64,000 nucleotides of DNA from Streptomyces collinus (lineage in GTDB: Bacteria > Actinomycetota > Actinomycetes > Streptomycetales > Streptomycetaceae): assembly GCF_031348265.1 (NCBI RefSeq), contig NZ_CP133771.1, positions 2,728,001 to 2,792,000 on the forward strand, in the 5' to 3' direction. Position 1 is the stretch's first letter, and each line of letters opens with the position of its first letter. The position numbers and the translations under genes are program-made. The notes below the pieces were generated by a model, which did no database searches, had not been told where the DNA came from, and was given only the letters and a program-made list of their open reading frames with translations. Positions 26,031 to 33,072 of this stretch are shown here, piece by piece.

Positions 26031-26061
26031 TTGACCTTCACCTTCGGTGAAGCCCCAGCAT
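26031..26061 (+). promoter_or_regulatory. MerR-type promoter: palindrome in a 19-bp spacer
   Basis: TTGACC (26031-26036) and CAGCAT (26056-26061) are separated by exactly 19 bases, and that spacer contains the perfect palindrome TTCACC-TTC-GGTGAA (26037-26051). A 19-bp spacer with a centred operator is the hallmark of MerR-activated promoters. It lies 49 bases upstream of the MerR-PP2C gene, which argues for autoregulation and rules out the in-frame GTG at 26047 as the start codon. Confidence 0.7.
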
Positions 26062-26109
26062 CGGTGGCGGAACGAGCGCGAGGAGCGCGCGGGGACCGCA
26101 GGGGGTCAC

Positions 26110-27186
26110 ATGGCCATGCTGACGATCGGCGCGTTCGCGAAGGCGTGCCGGCTCTCACCGAAGGCACTGCGCCTGTACGACGAGCTGGACCTGCTGCGGC
26201 CCGCCCGCGTGGACCCGGACACCGGATACCGGTACTACGCGGCCGGGCAGCTGGAGCAGGCCCGGCTGGTGGCGTGGCTGCGACGGCTGGGCATGCCGCT
26301 GGCCGAGATCCGCCGGGTGTGCCTCCTGCACGACCGCGACTCCACGGCCGCCGCCCGCGAGGTCCGTGCCTACTGGGCGCGGGTCGAGACGGAGACGGCG
26401 GCCCGGCGGGACCTCGCCGCGTTCCTGGTCGATCACCTGACGACGGGCCCGGACGGGCCCGGGAAGGACACCGCCATGCTGGAACTGCGTTACTCCGCCC
26501 ACTCGGACACCGGCCGCGTACGCCCCGCCAACCAGGACACCGCCTACGCGGGCACCCGGCTGCTCGCCGTGGCCGACGGCTTCGGACCGGCGGGCGCGCC
26601 CGCGAGCAGCGCCGCCGTGGAGGCCCTGCGCTTCCTGGACACGGACGAGGTACCGTCCGGCGGCGTCCTGGACATCCTGGAGGACGCGGTACGGGGCGCC
26701 GAACAGGCCGTGCGGGACGTCGCCGACGGCTCCGACGAGGTCGGCACGACTCTGACGGCCCTGCTGTGGACGGGCTCGCGGCTGGCGCTGGTGCACATCG
26801 GCGACTCCCGCGCGTATCTGCTGCGCGACGGCGAGCTGTTCCGCATCACGCACGACCACACGATGGTCCAGTCGATGGTCGACGAGGGCCGGCTGGCGCC
26901 CGAGGAGGCGGCCTCCCACCCCGAGCGCGCCCTGCTCCTGAAGGCCCTTACCGGAGGCAGGGCCAGCGCGTCCCCGGACCTCCGCCTCCACGACACCCGG
27001 GCCGGCGACAGATATCTCCTCTGCTCCGACGGCCTGTCGGGCGTCGTCCCCGAACACCGCGTCAGGGAACTCCTCGCCTCGCCCCTGTCCCCCGCTGAAA
27101 CGGTCCGGGCCCTGGTCGGGGCGGCGAACGCGGCGGGCGGCCCGGACAACGTCAGCTGCGTGGTGGCGGACGTGGTGGAGCCCTGA
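26110..27186 (+). CDS. MerR regulator fused to a PP2C-type Ser/Thr phosphatase
   Basis: Residues 1-70 of this 358-residue protein are a MerR DNA-binding domain (LTIGAFAKACRLSPKALRLY, then GYRYYAAGQLEQARLVAWLR). A helical dimerisation stretch reaches ~110. Residues ~120-358 are a complete PP2C domain with the metal-binding motifs intact: RPANQDT (138-144), VADGFG (Asp156), HIGDSRAYLL (229-238), CSDGLSG (Asp307) and GGPDNVS (Asp346). The protein should bind DNA and dephosphorylate Ser/Thr targets. The start at 26110 follows GCAGGGGG and lies downstream of a MerR-type promoter. Transcription control may respond to phosphorylation state rather than to a small ligand (inference). Confidence 0.88.
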   Translation: MAMLTIGAFAKACRLSPKALRLYDELDLLRPARVDPDTGYRYYAAGQLEQARLVAWLRRLGMPLAEIRRVCLLHDRDSTAAAREVRAYWARVETETAARRDLAAFLVDHLTTGPDGPGKDTAMLELRYSAHSDTGRVRPANQDTAYAGTRLLAVADGFGPAGAPASSAAVEALRFLDTDEVPSGGVLDILEDAVRGAEQAVRDVADGSDEVGTTLTALLWTGSRLALVHIGDSRAYLLRDGELFRITHDHTMVQSMVDEGRLAPEEAASHPERALLLKALTGGRASASPDLRLHDTRAGDRYLLCSDGLSGVVPEHRVRELLASPLSPAETVRALVGAANAAGGPDNVSCVVADVVEP

Positions 27187-27266
27187 CCCGGACGGCGTAG
27201 GACCACGGGCCATGGGGATCCCGGGCCGGTCTACTGGCCGGAAGACCGACGGAGGAAGGGATTCCC

Positions 27267-27566
27267 ATGGCTGTGGTGCTGACGCTGCGCTGGGCCGGGG
27301 TGACGCCCGAGCAGTACGACGCGATGCTCGACACGGTGGGCTGGGAGAAGCAGGTGCCGGACGGTCTCGTCCTGCACGTGGCCTGGTTCGAGCCGGGTGT
27401 CATGCACGTGACCGACGTGTGGAACGCCGAGGGGGACTTCCAGCGCTTCTTCGCCGAGCGCCTGGCATCGGCCGTGCAGGAGGTCGGACTGCCGGGGCAG
27501 CCCGAGGTGGAGTTCTCGCCGGCCCACCGGCGGTTCGTGGCGCCCGGCGCCGGCGGCGGGGCCTGA
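27267..27566 (+). CDS. Small ABM-like (dimeric alpha/beta barrel) protein
   Basis: This 99-residue protein follows a very strong GGAGGAAGGG ribosome site. It reads VVLTLRWAGVTPEQYDAML, then VLHVAWFEPGVMHVTDVWNAEGDFQRFFAERL and a closing EVEFSPAHRRFV. The spaced strands and central helix fit the ferredoxin-like dimeric alpha/beta barrel of antibiotic-biosynthesis-monooxygenase-like proteins, with no catalytic residue I can assign. It lies 80 bp after the MerR-PP2C gene and ends 7 bp from the convergent FadR-type gene. Function unknown. Confidence 0.65.
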   Translation: MAVVLTLRWAGVTPEQYDAMLDTVGWEKQVPDGLVLHVAWFEPGVMHVTDVWNAEGDFQRFFAERLASAVQEVGLPGQPEVEFSPAHRRFVAPGAGGGA

Positions 27567-27573
27567 GCCCGGG

Positions 27574-28278
27574 CTACTCCTCCCCCGGCTCCCAGTCCAG
27601 CAGCCGTACCTTCGCCACCGTGCGGACGTGCCGCCGCATGGCCGTGGCCGCCTGCCTCGGCTGTCCGGCGGCGATCGCGTCCAGGATCGCCCGGTGCTGC
27701 GAGAGGGAGCGGGACGGGCGGCCGGGCTGACGCAGCGACTCGGTGCGGCTCTCGGCGATCTGCTCGGCGATGGAGCGCATGAACTCCGCGAGCAGACTGC
27801 TGTGGGCCGCCGCCGTCACGGCCGCGTGGAACAGCCGGTCGCCCTCGACGCCGTGGCCGCCCGCCTCGATCTCCCCGGTCATCAGGGCGAGCGCCGAGCG
27901 CATCGCCGCCAGGTCGTCCTCCGTGCGCCGCTCGGCGGCCAGCTCCGCGAGCTTCGTCTCCAGCGCCTCCCGGGCCTCCAGGACATCGGGCAGGCGCCTC
28001 CGGCGTTCGACCATCCGCTCGACCGGTTCGGTGTCGAGACTGTCCCTCACGAGGTAGGTGCCCCCGCCGTGCCGGGCCTCCACCAGGCCCTGGACCTCCA
28101 GCACCACGATGGCCTGCTTCACCGAGGCCCGGCTGACCCCGAGCCGCTGGGCCAGATCCCGCTCGGGCGGCAGCCGGTCACCGGCGCGCAGACCGCCCTC
28201 GGCGACGTACTGGCGCAGCCGCTCCAGCACCTGTTCGTAGAGGCGCTGTTTCGTCATGGGGCGCAGGGCGTCGGTCAC
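27574..28278 (-). CDS. GntR-family regulator, FadR subfamily (FCD domain)
   Basis: This 234-residue protein has an N-terminal GntR winged helix (LRAGDRLPPERDLAQRLGVS, then RASVKQAIVVLEVQGLVEAR, and GGGTYLVRD) and an all-helical FCD ligand domain (DVLEAREALETKLAELAAER, FHAAVTAAAHSSLL, HRAILDAIAAGQPRQA) with the conserved metal-binding His residues. The GTG at 28278 has AGGGGGAG upstream. It is divergent from the MatC-like permease, matB and carboxyltransferase genes and is the obvious repressor of that malonate unit, acting at the paired TGGyTsAGCCA sites between them. Confidence 0.9.
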   Translation of the reverse strand: MTDALRPMTKQRLYEQVLERLRQYVAEGGLRAGDRLPPERDLAQRLGVSRASVKQAIVVLEVQGLVEARHGGGTYLVRDSLDTEPVERMVERRRRLPDVLEAREALETKLAELAAERRTEDDLAAMRSALALMTGEIEAGGHGVEGDRLFHAAVTAAAHSSLLAEFMRSIAEQIAESRTESLRQPGRPSRSLSQHRAILDAIAAGQPRQAATAMRRHVRTVAKVRLLDWEPGEE

Positions 28279-28329
28279 GGGCTCCCCCTCTCGCCGGGAG
28301 CGTAACACCGGACCTTCACAGTGGCGGAG

Positions 28330-28340
28330 TGGCTGAGCCA
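28330..28340. promoter_or_regulatory. Candidate operator 1 of the FadR-type regulator
   Basis: TGGCTGAGCCA is a perfect 5-bp inverted repeat with one central base, 52 bases in front of the regulator start. It matches the TNGTNNNACNA-like layout of FCD-type GntR sites and recurs in near-identical form at 28407-28417. Confidence 0.5.
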
Positions 28341-28404
28341 ATTCCCGCGCACCCCCTTGACGGGGGCCCGGGTCGCGCCCACGCTGTTCGACCAACGCAC
28401 CTCA

Positions 28405-28419
28405 AGTGGTTCAGCCACT
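28405..28419. promoter_or_regulatory. Candidate operator 2 of the FadR-type regulator
   Basis: AGTGGTTCAGCCACT contains the arms AGTGG/CCACT, and its core TGGTTCAGCCA differs from operator 1 at two of 11 bases. It lies 53 bases before the permease start, so each divergent gene has one copy. Centre-to-centre spacing is 77 bp, compatible with looping or independent repression. Confidence 0.5.
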
Positions 28420-28471
28420 CGTCCACTGGGAGTGATCCCAGCCGCTCCGGGGCCCAACGACGGGAGCCCGT

Positions 28472-29827
28472 ATGTCCCCCGAACTCATCTCGATCCTCGT
28501 CCTCGTCGTGGTGTTCGTCATCGCCACCACCCGTTCCGTCAACATGGGCGCCCTCGCCTTCGCCGCCGCGTTCGCGGTCGGCGGGCTGGTCGCGGACCTC
28601 GACGCGGACGGCATCTTCGCCGGGTTCCCCGGCGACCTGTTCGTCGTCCTGGTCGGCGTCACGTACCTCTTCGCGATCGCCCGCGCCAACGGCACCACCG
28701 ACTGGCTGGTGCACGCCGCCGTCCGGGTCGTGCGGGGGCGGGTGGCGCTCATCCCCTGGGTGATGTTCGCCCTGACCGGCGCCCTCACAGCCATCGGCGC
28801 GGTCAGCCCGGCCGCCGTCGCGATCGTCGCCCCGATCGCGCTGAGCTTCGCCGCCCGCTACGGGATCAGCCCGCTCCTGATGGGCGCGATGGTCGTCCAC
28901 GGCGCCCAGGCCGGCGGCTTCTCCCCGATCAGCATCTACGGCTCGATCGTCAACGGCATCGTCGAACGCGAGAAGCTCCCGGGCAGCGAGGTCGTCCTGT
29001 TCCTGGCGTCACTCGCGGCGAACCTGGTCATCGCGGCGGTGGTGTTCGTGGTGTGCGGAGGGCTGAAGCTGTGGGCCCGGGGGGCGGTGGAGGGGCCCGG
29101 CACCGACGCCGACGGCGGTGCGGGCGAGCCGGGCCCCGCGGGTGGTACCGGCGGGAACCGGCCCTCCCCCGGCGGCACCGCGACCGTCACCGCCGTGCCG
29201 GCACAGTCGGCGGCACCCGGCACCACCCGCCTCACCCCGGCCCGCATCGCCACGCTGACGTCCCTGCTGGCCCTGGTCGTCGCCGTCCTCGTCCTCGACC
29301 TGGACGCGGGCCTCACCGCCATCACCCTCGCCGTCATCCTCAGCACCGCCTGGCCGGAGGACAGCCGCAAGGCGACCGGCCAGATCGCCTGGCCCACGGT
29401 CCTCCTCATCTGCGGCGTCCTCACCTACGTGGGCGTCCTCGACGAGATGGGCACCATCACCTGGGCCGGCGAGGGCGTGGGCGGCATCGGCGTCCCCCTC
29501 CTCGCGGCCGTCCTTCTCTGCTACATCGGCGCCCTGGTCTCGGCGTTCGCCTCGTCCGTGGGAATCATGGGCGCGCTGATCCCGCTGGCCGTGCCGTTCC
29601 TGGAGCGGGGCGAGATCGGCGCGATCGGCATGGTCGCCGCGCTCGCCGTCTCGGCGACGGTGGTCGACGTCAGCCCGTTCTCCACGAACGGCGCACTCGT
29701 CCTCGCCGCCGCACCGGACATCGACCGCGAGCGTTTCTTCCGGCAGTTGATGGTGTACGGAGGGATCGTGGTCGCGGTCGTCCCCGCGGCGGCGTGGCTG
29801 GTGATGGTCGTCCCCGGCTGGGGATAG
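28472..29827 (+). CDS. MatC-like dicarboxylate (malonate) permease
   Basis: This 451-residue protein has about twelve hydrophobic segments (ELISILVLVVVFVIATT at the start; VMFALTGALTAIGAVSPAAVAIV; the paired re-entrant-like SAFASSVGIMGALIPLAVP near 375). It resembles the MatC N-terminal/ion transporter superfamily. A 50-residue Gly/Pro/Thr-rich hydrophilic loop near residues 205-255 separates the halves. GGGAG precedes the ATG. It is followed 48 bp later by matB and then by a carboxyltransferase, which points to malonate or a related dicarboxylate as substrate. Confidence 0.8.
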   Translation: MSPELISILVLVVVFVIATTRSVNMGALAFAAAFAVGGLVADLDADGIFAGFPGDLFVVLVGVTYLFAIARANGTTDWLVHAAVRVVRGRVALIPWVMFALTGALTAIGAVSPAAVAIVAPIALSFAARYGISPLLMGAMVVHGAQAGGFSPISIYGSIVNGIVEREKLPGSEVVLFLASLAANLVIAAVVFVVCGGLKLWARGAVEGPGTDADGGAGEPGPAGGTGGNRPSPGGTATVTAVPAQSAAPGTTRLTPARIATLTSLLALVVAVLVLDLDAGLTAITLAVILSTAWPEDSRKATGQIAWPTVLLICGVLTYVGVLDEMGTITWAGEGVGGIGVPLLAAVLLCYIGALVSAFASSVGIMGALIPLAVPFLERGEIGAIGMVAALAVSATVVDVSPFSTNGALVLAAAPDIDRERFFRQLMVYGGIVVAVVPAAAWLVMVVPGWG

Positions 29828-29874
29828 CCGTACCGATGATCCGTGACAGGCGAACAGCTAAGGAGACGTGACGC

Positions 29875-31320
29875 GTGACCTCCCTCTTCCCGGCCCTGAC
29901 CGGCGGCTCGGCCGACCGGCCCGCCCTGCGGTTCGGCGAGCGCTCACTGACGTACGGGGAACTCGCCGCCGCGGCCGGTGCGACGGCCGACCGCATCGGG
30001 GACGCCCGCCGGGTCGCCGTCTGGGCGACGCCCACGATGGAGACGGCGGTCGCCGTCGTCGCCGCGCTGCTGGCCGGAGTGCCCGCCGTGCCGCTCAACC
30101 CCAAGTCCGGCGAGAAGGAACTCGGCCACATCCTGACCGACAGCGCCCCCGACCTGGTGCTCACCGCGCCCGACGACCAACTCCCGGAGGCAGTACAGGG
30201 CTTGACCCGGCTCGACGTCGACGTGCACGGCACCGGCACCGCCCCCGCGGAGCCCGCCGACGAGAGCGCCCCGGCCCTGATCGTCTACACCTCCGGCACC
30301 ACCGGCCCGCCCAAGGGCGCCGTCGTCCCGCGCCGGGCCGTCGCGAGCACCCTCGACGCCCTGGCCGACGCCTGGCGGTGGACCGGTGACGACGTCCTCG
30401 TCCACGGACTGCCGCTGTTCCACGTGCACGGCCTGGTCCTGGGCATCCTCGGCCCGCTGCGGCGCGGCGGATCGGTGCGGCACCTGGGCCGCTTCAGCAC
30501 CCAGGGCGTCGCCCGCGAGCTCAACGCCGGCGCGACCATGCTGTTCGGCGTGCCGACGATGTACCACCGGATCGCCGAAGCCGTGACGAGCGATCCGGAA
30601 CTGGTGAAGGCGCTGACCGGGGCGCGGCTGCTGGTCTCCGGTTCCGCGGCGCTGCCCGTGCACGACCACGGCCGGATCGCGACCGCGACCGGACGACGGG
30701 TGATCGAGCGGTACGGCATGACGGAGACGCTGATGAACACCAGCGTCCGCGCCGACGGCGAGGCCCGCCCGGGCACGGTCGGCGTGCCGCTGCCGGGCGT
30801 GGAGCTGCGGCTGGCCGAGGAGGACGGTTCGGAGGTCACCGCGTACGACGGGGAGACGGTGGGCGAGATCCAGGTGCGCGGTCCGAACCTGTTCACCGAG
30901 TACCTCAACCGTCCCGACGCCACCGCCGCCGCCTTCACCGCCGACGGATTCTTCCGCACCGGCGACATGGCGGTGCGCGACCCCGACGGCTACGTCCGGA
31001 TCGTCGGCCGCAAGGCCACCGACCTGATCAAGAGCGGCGGTTACAAGATCGGGGCCGGTGAGATCGAGAACGCGCTCCTGGAACACCCCGGGGTGCGGGA
31101 GGCGGCCGTCACCGGGGAGCCCGACGCCGATCTGGGTGAGCGGATCGTGGCGTGGATCGTGCCGGCGGATCCCCAGTCGCCGCCCGGCCTGGAGGAGTTG
31201 GCCGGGCATGTGGCGCGGCGGCTCGCCCCGCACAAGCGGCCGCGGGTCGTGCACCACCTCGACGCGCTGCCCCGCAACGACATGGGGAAGATCATGAAGC
31301 GGGCGCTGGCCCATGGCTGA
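29875..31320 (+). CDS. matB: MatB malonyl-CoA synthetase
   Basis: This 481-residue ANL-superfamily ligase has the P-loop LIVYTSGTTGPPKGAVVPRR (near residue 140), the A5 motif RYGMTETLMNTS, A7 TGDMAVRDPDGYVRI, A8 GRKATDLIKSGGYKIGAGEIE and the A10 Lys in NDMGKIMKRAL. The short length and the MTETLMNT motif match MatB; the S. coelicolor enzyme I associate with SCO2444 sits in this same order. It makes malonyl-CoA (and often methylmalonyl-CoA) from the free acid, CoA and ATP, supplying fatty acid and polyketide synthesis. AAGGAG precedes the GTG. Its end overlaps the carboxyltransferase gene by 8 bp. Confidence 0.9.
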   Translation: MTSLFPALTGGSADRPALRFGERSLTYGELAAAAGATADRIGDARRVAVWATPTMETAVAVVAALLAGVPAVPLNPKSGEKELGHILTDSAPDLVLTAPDDQLPEAVQGLTRLDVDVHGTGTAPAEPADESAPALIVYTSGTTGPPKGAVVPRRAVASTLDALADAWRWTGDDVLVHGLPLFHVHGLVLGILGPLRRGGSVRHLGRFSTQGVARELNAGATMLFGVPTMYHRIAEAVTSDPELVKALTGARLLVSGSAALPVHDHGRIATATGRRVIERYGMTETLMNTSVRADGEARPGTVGVPLPGVELRLAEEDGSEVTAYDGETVGEIQVRGPNLFTEYLNRPDATAAAFTADGFFRTGDMAVRDPDGYVRIVGRKATDLIKSGGYKIGAGEIENALLEHPGVREAAVTGEPDADLGERIVAWIVPADPQSPPGLEELAGHVARRLAPHKRPRVVHHLDALPRNDMGKIMKRALAHG

Positions 31321-32653
31321 GCGCTTCTCCGCCCGCGAGGCCGTCACCGCCCTCGCCGACGACGCCACCTTCGCCGAACTCCCCGTCCCCGCACGGAGGC
31401 CGAAGCCCGACGGCCCGCTCGGCTGGCCGGGCTACGACGCCTCCCGCGCCCGGGCCGCCGAACGCACCGGCGAGCAGGAGTCCGTGGTGTGCGGCACCGC
31501 CCGGATCGGCGGCACCCGGGCCGTGCTGATCGCGTTCGAGTTCGGCTTCCTCGGCGGCTCCCTGGGCGAGGGCACCGGCGACCGGCTGGAGGCGGCGTAC
31601 ACGTACGCCCGGGAACGCCGCTTCCCCGTCGTGCCGCTGGTGGCGACGGGCGGCAGCCGGATGCAGGAGGGCATGCTCGCGCTGACCCAGCTCCAGCGGG
31701 TGGCCCGCCAGTCGGCGCTCACCCGGGAAGCCGGTCTCGCGCAGGTCGCGGTGGTGCGCGACCCGACGACCGGGGGCGGCTGGGCCACCCTGGGCGCGGG
31801 CGCCGACGTGGTGCTCGCGCTGCCCGGCGCCCAGGTCGGTTTCGCCGGTTCCCGGGTGCGGCCGGCGGACGCGGACCCGGCGGCGTACACCGCGGAGGCG
31901 CAGCTCGCGGCGGGCGCGGCGGACTCGGTCGTACGGCCGGAGGAACTGCGGGAGACGCTCGGGCGGTGGCTGCGGCTGCTGACCTGCCCGTCCACGACTC
32001 CCGCGCCGCCGCCGGAACCGCTCGGCGGCTCCGCGGTCCTGCCCGCCACCGGCTGGGACGCCGTCCGCCGCGCCCGTTCCCCGCAACGGCCGCGCGCCAC
32101 GGCCTACTTGGACGCCTACTTCACGGACCGGGCCGCGATCAGCGGCGACCGCTGCGGCGGCACCGACCCGGACGGCATGCTGTGCGGCTTCGGCACGCAC
32201 GAGGGCCGGACGGTCGCCTACGCCGCGCAGACCGGGACCGCGACCCGCCCCGCCGGATACCGCACCGCCGCCCGGCTGATCCGCCTCGCGGACCGGCTCG
32301 GCGTCCCGGTGCTGACCCTCGTGGACACCCCGGGGGCGGCCAACGACGCGGAGGCGGAGCGGCAGGGCGCGGGCGCGGCGATCGCCGACCTGTTCGCCGC
32401 GGTGGCGGGTGCCCGCACCCCGGTGACGACGCTGGTGATCGGCGAGGGCGGCTCCGGCGGCGCACTGGCCCTCGCCGCGCCGGGCAACACCTGGGCCACA
32501 CCAGACAGTTACTTCTCGGTGATCGCGCCGGAACTGGCGGCGGCCATCCTCAAACGCCCCCCGCGCGAGGTGGAGGCGACGGCGGACCAACTCCGCATCC
32601 GGCCACAGGACCTGGTGGAGCTGGGGGTGATCCGGGGGACCGTCGGTGGGTGA
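31313..32653 (+). CDS. Fused carboxyltransferase (beta-alpha), possible malonyl-CoA decarboxylase
   Basis: This 446-residue protein has two crotonase-like halves. The first (VATGGSRMQEGMLALTQLQR, TTGGGWATLGAGADVV, PGAQVGFAGSRV) is an AccD-like N-domain with oxyanion Gly-Gly pairs. The second (LVDTPGAANDAEAERQGAGA, VTTLVIGEGGSGGALALAA) is AccA-like. There is no zinc-ribbon, biotin carboxylase or carrier gene nearby. Without those a complete acetyl-CoA carboxylase is unlikely, and the resemblance is closer to MdcD/MdcE-type malonyl decarboxylase subunits. Overlapping matB by 8 bp, it may decarboxylate the malonyl-CoA MatB makes, completing malonate use. Confidence 0.78.
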   Translation: MAERFSAREAVTALADDATFAELPVPARRPKPDGPLGWPGYDASRARAAERTGEQESVVCGTARIGGTRAVLIAFEFGFLGGSLGEGTGDRLEAAYTYARERRFPVVPLVATGGSRMQEGMLALTQLQRVARQSALTREAGLAQVAVVRDPTTGGGWATLGAGADVVLALPGAQVGFAGSRVRPADADPAAYTAEAQLAAGAADSVVRPEELRETLGRWLRLLTCPSTTPAPPPEPLGGSAVLPATGWDAVRRARSPQRPRATAYLDAYFTDRAAISGDRCGGTDPDGMLCGFGTHEGRTVAYAAQTGTATRPAGYRTAARLIRLADRLGVPVLTLVDTPGAANDAEAERQGAGAAIADLFAAVAGARTPVTTLVIGEGGSGGALALAAPGNTWATPDSYFSVIAPELAAAILKRPPREVEATADQLRIRPQDLVELGVIRGTVGG

Positions 32654-32680
32654 GTTCCGTGAATGCCCCCTGCGCCATCG

Positions 32681-32704
32681 AGCACCTTCCGTCACAATGG
32701 TGCT
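32681..32704. promoter_or_regulatory. Inverted repeat over a -10-like box before the conflict operon
   Basis: AGCACC (32681-32686) and GGTGCT (32699-32704) are perfect inverted arms around 12 bases that include CACAAT, a plausible -10 hexamer. The element lies 30 bases upstream of the Trypco1 gene in the only gap between the malonate unit and the VMAP operon, where a repressor would be expected. Confidence 0.4.
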
Positions 32705-32733
32705 GCCCAGCGCAATCGGACGACGGGGGTGTC

Positions 32734-33072
32734 GTGGACGGTTTGGTCGAGTTCAGAACCGGTGACGGAGCCGTGGTCGCGGTCGAGGCGGTGGAGGAAC
32801 GGTCCGGCTCCCGTCTGGTCTCCCGCGGCGACGGCACGGTCCAGGCGGCCCGCACCTTCGAGGGCGCCCTGGAGGGTGTGCGGGCGGCGGCCGAGTCCGC
32901 GCTGCGCGTCTTCCGGGACGGCTCGCTGAGGCCCGACGGCGTGGAGATCGAGTTCGGGGTGAAACTGGCCGCCGAGACGGGCGCGTTCATCGCCAAGGGC
33001 ACCGCCGAGGGCCATCTCGTGGTCAAGCTGACCTGGTCCCCGGACGCCCCCGGGGCGAGCTCCCCCTCATGA
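32734..33072 (+). CDS. Trypco1 (CU044_2847-family) domain protein
   Basis: This 112-residue protein reads LVEFRTGDGAVVAVEAVE, then VQAARTFEGALEGVRAAAESALRVF and PDGVEIEFGVKLAAETGAFIAKG. This is the trypsin-co-occurring domain 1 pattern (strand pair, helix, then the VEIEFGVKL strand). The GTG at 32734 follows GGGGG; an in-frame extension to the left reads into the intergenic region. It overlaps the trypsin-VMAP gene by 4 bp (ATGA). Trypco proteins are found next to trypsin-like peptidases of NTP-dependent conflict systems and are thought to be their adaptor, regulator or cleavage target. Confidence 0.78.
   Translation: MDGLVEFRTGDGAVVAVEAVEERSGSRLVSRGDGTVQAARTFEGALEGVRAAAESALRVFRDGSLRPDGVEIEFGVKLAAETGAFIAKGTAEGHLVVKLTWSPDAPGASSPS

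Noticed and set aside
27574..32653. Part of a polyketide gene cluster because of malonyl-CoA synthetase
   Set aside because: No ketosynthase, acyl carrier or tailoring genes nearby; regulator, permease, ligase and carboxyltransferase explain themselves as malonate use.
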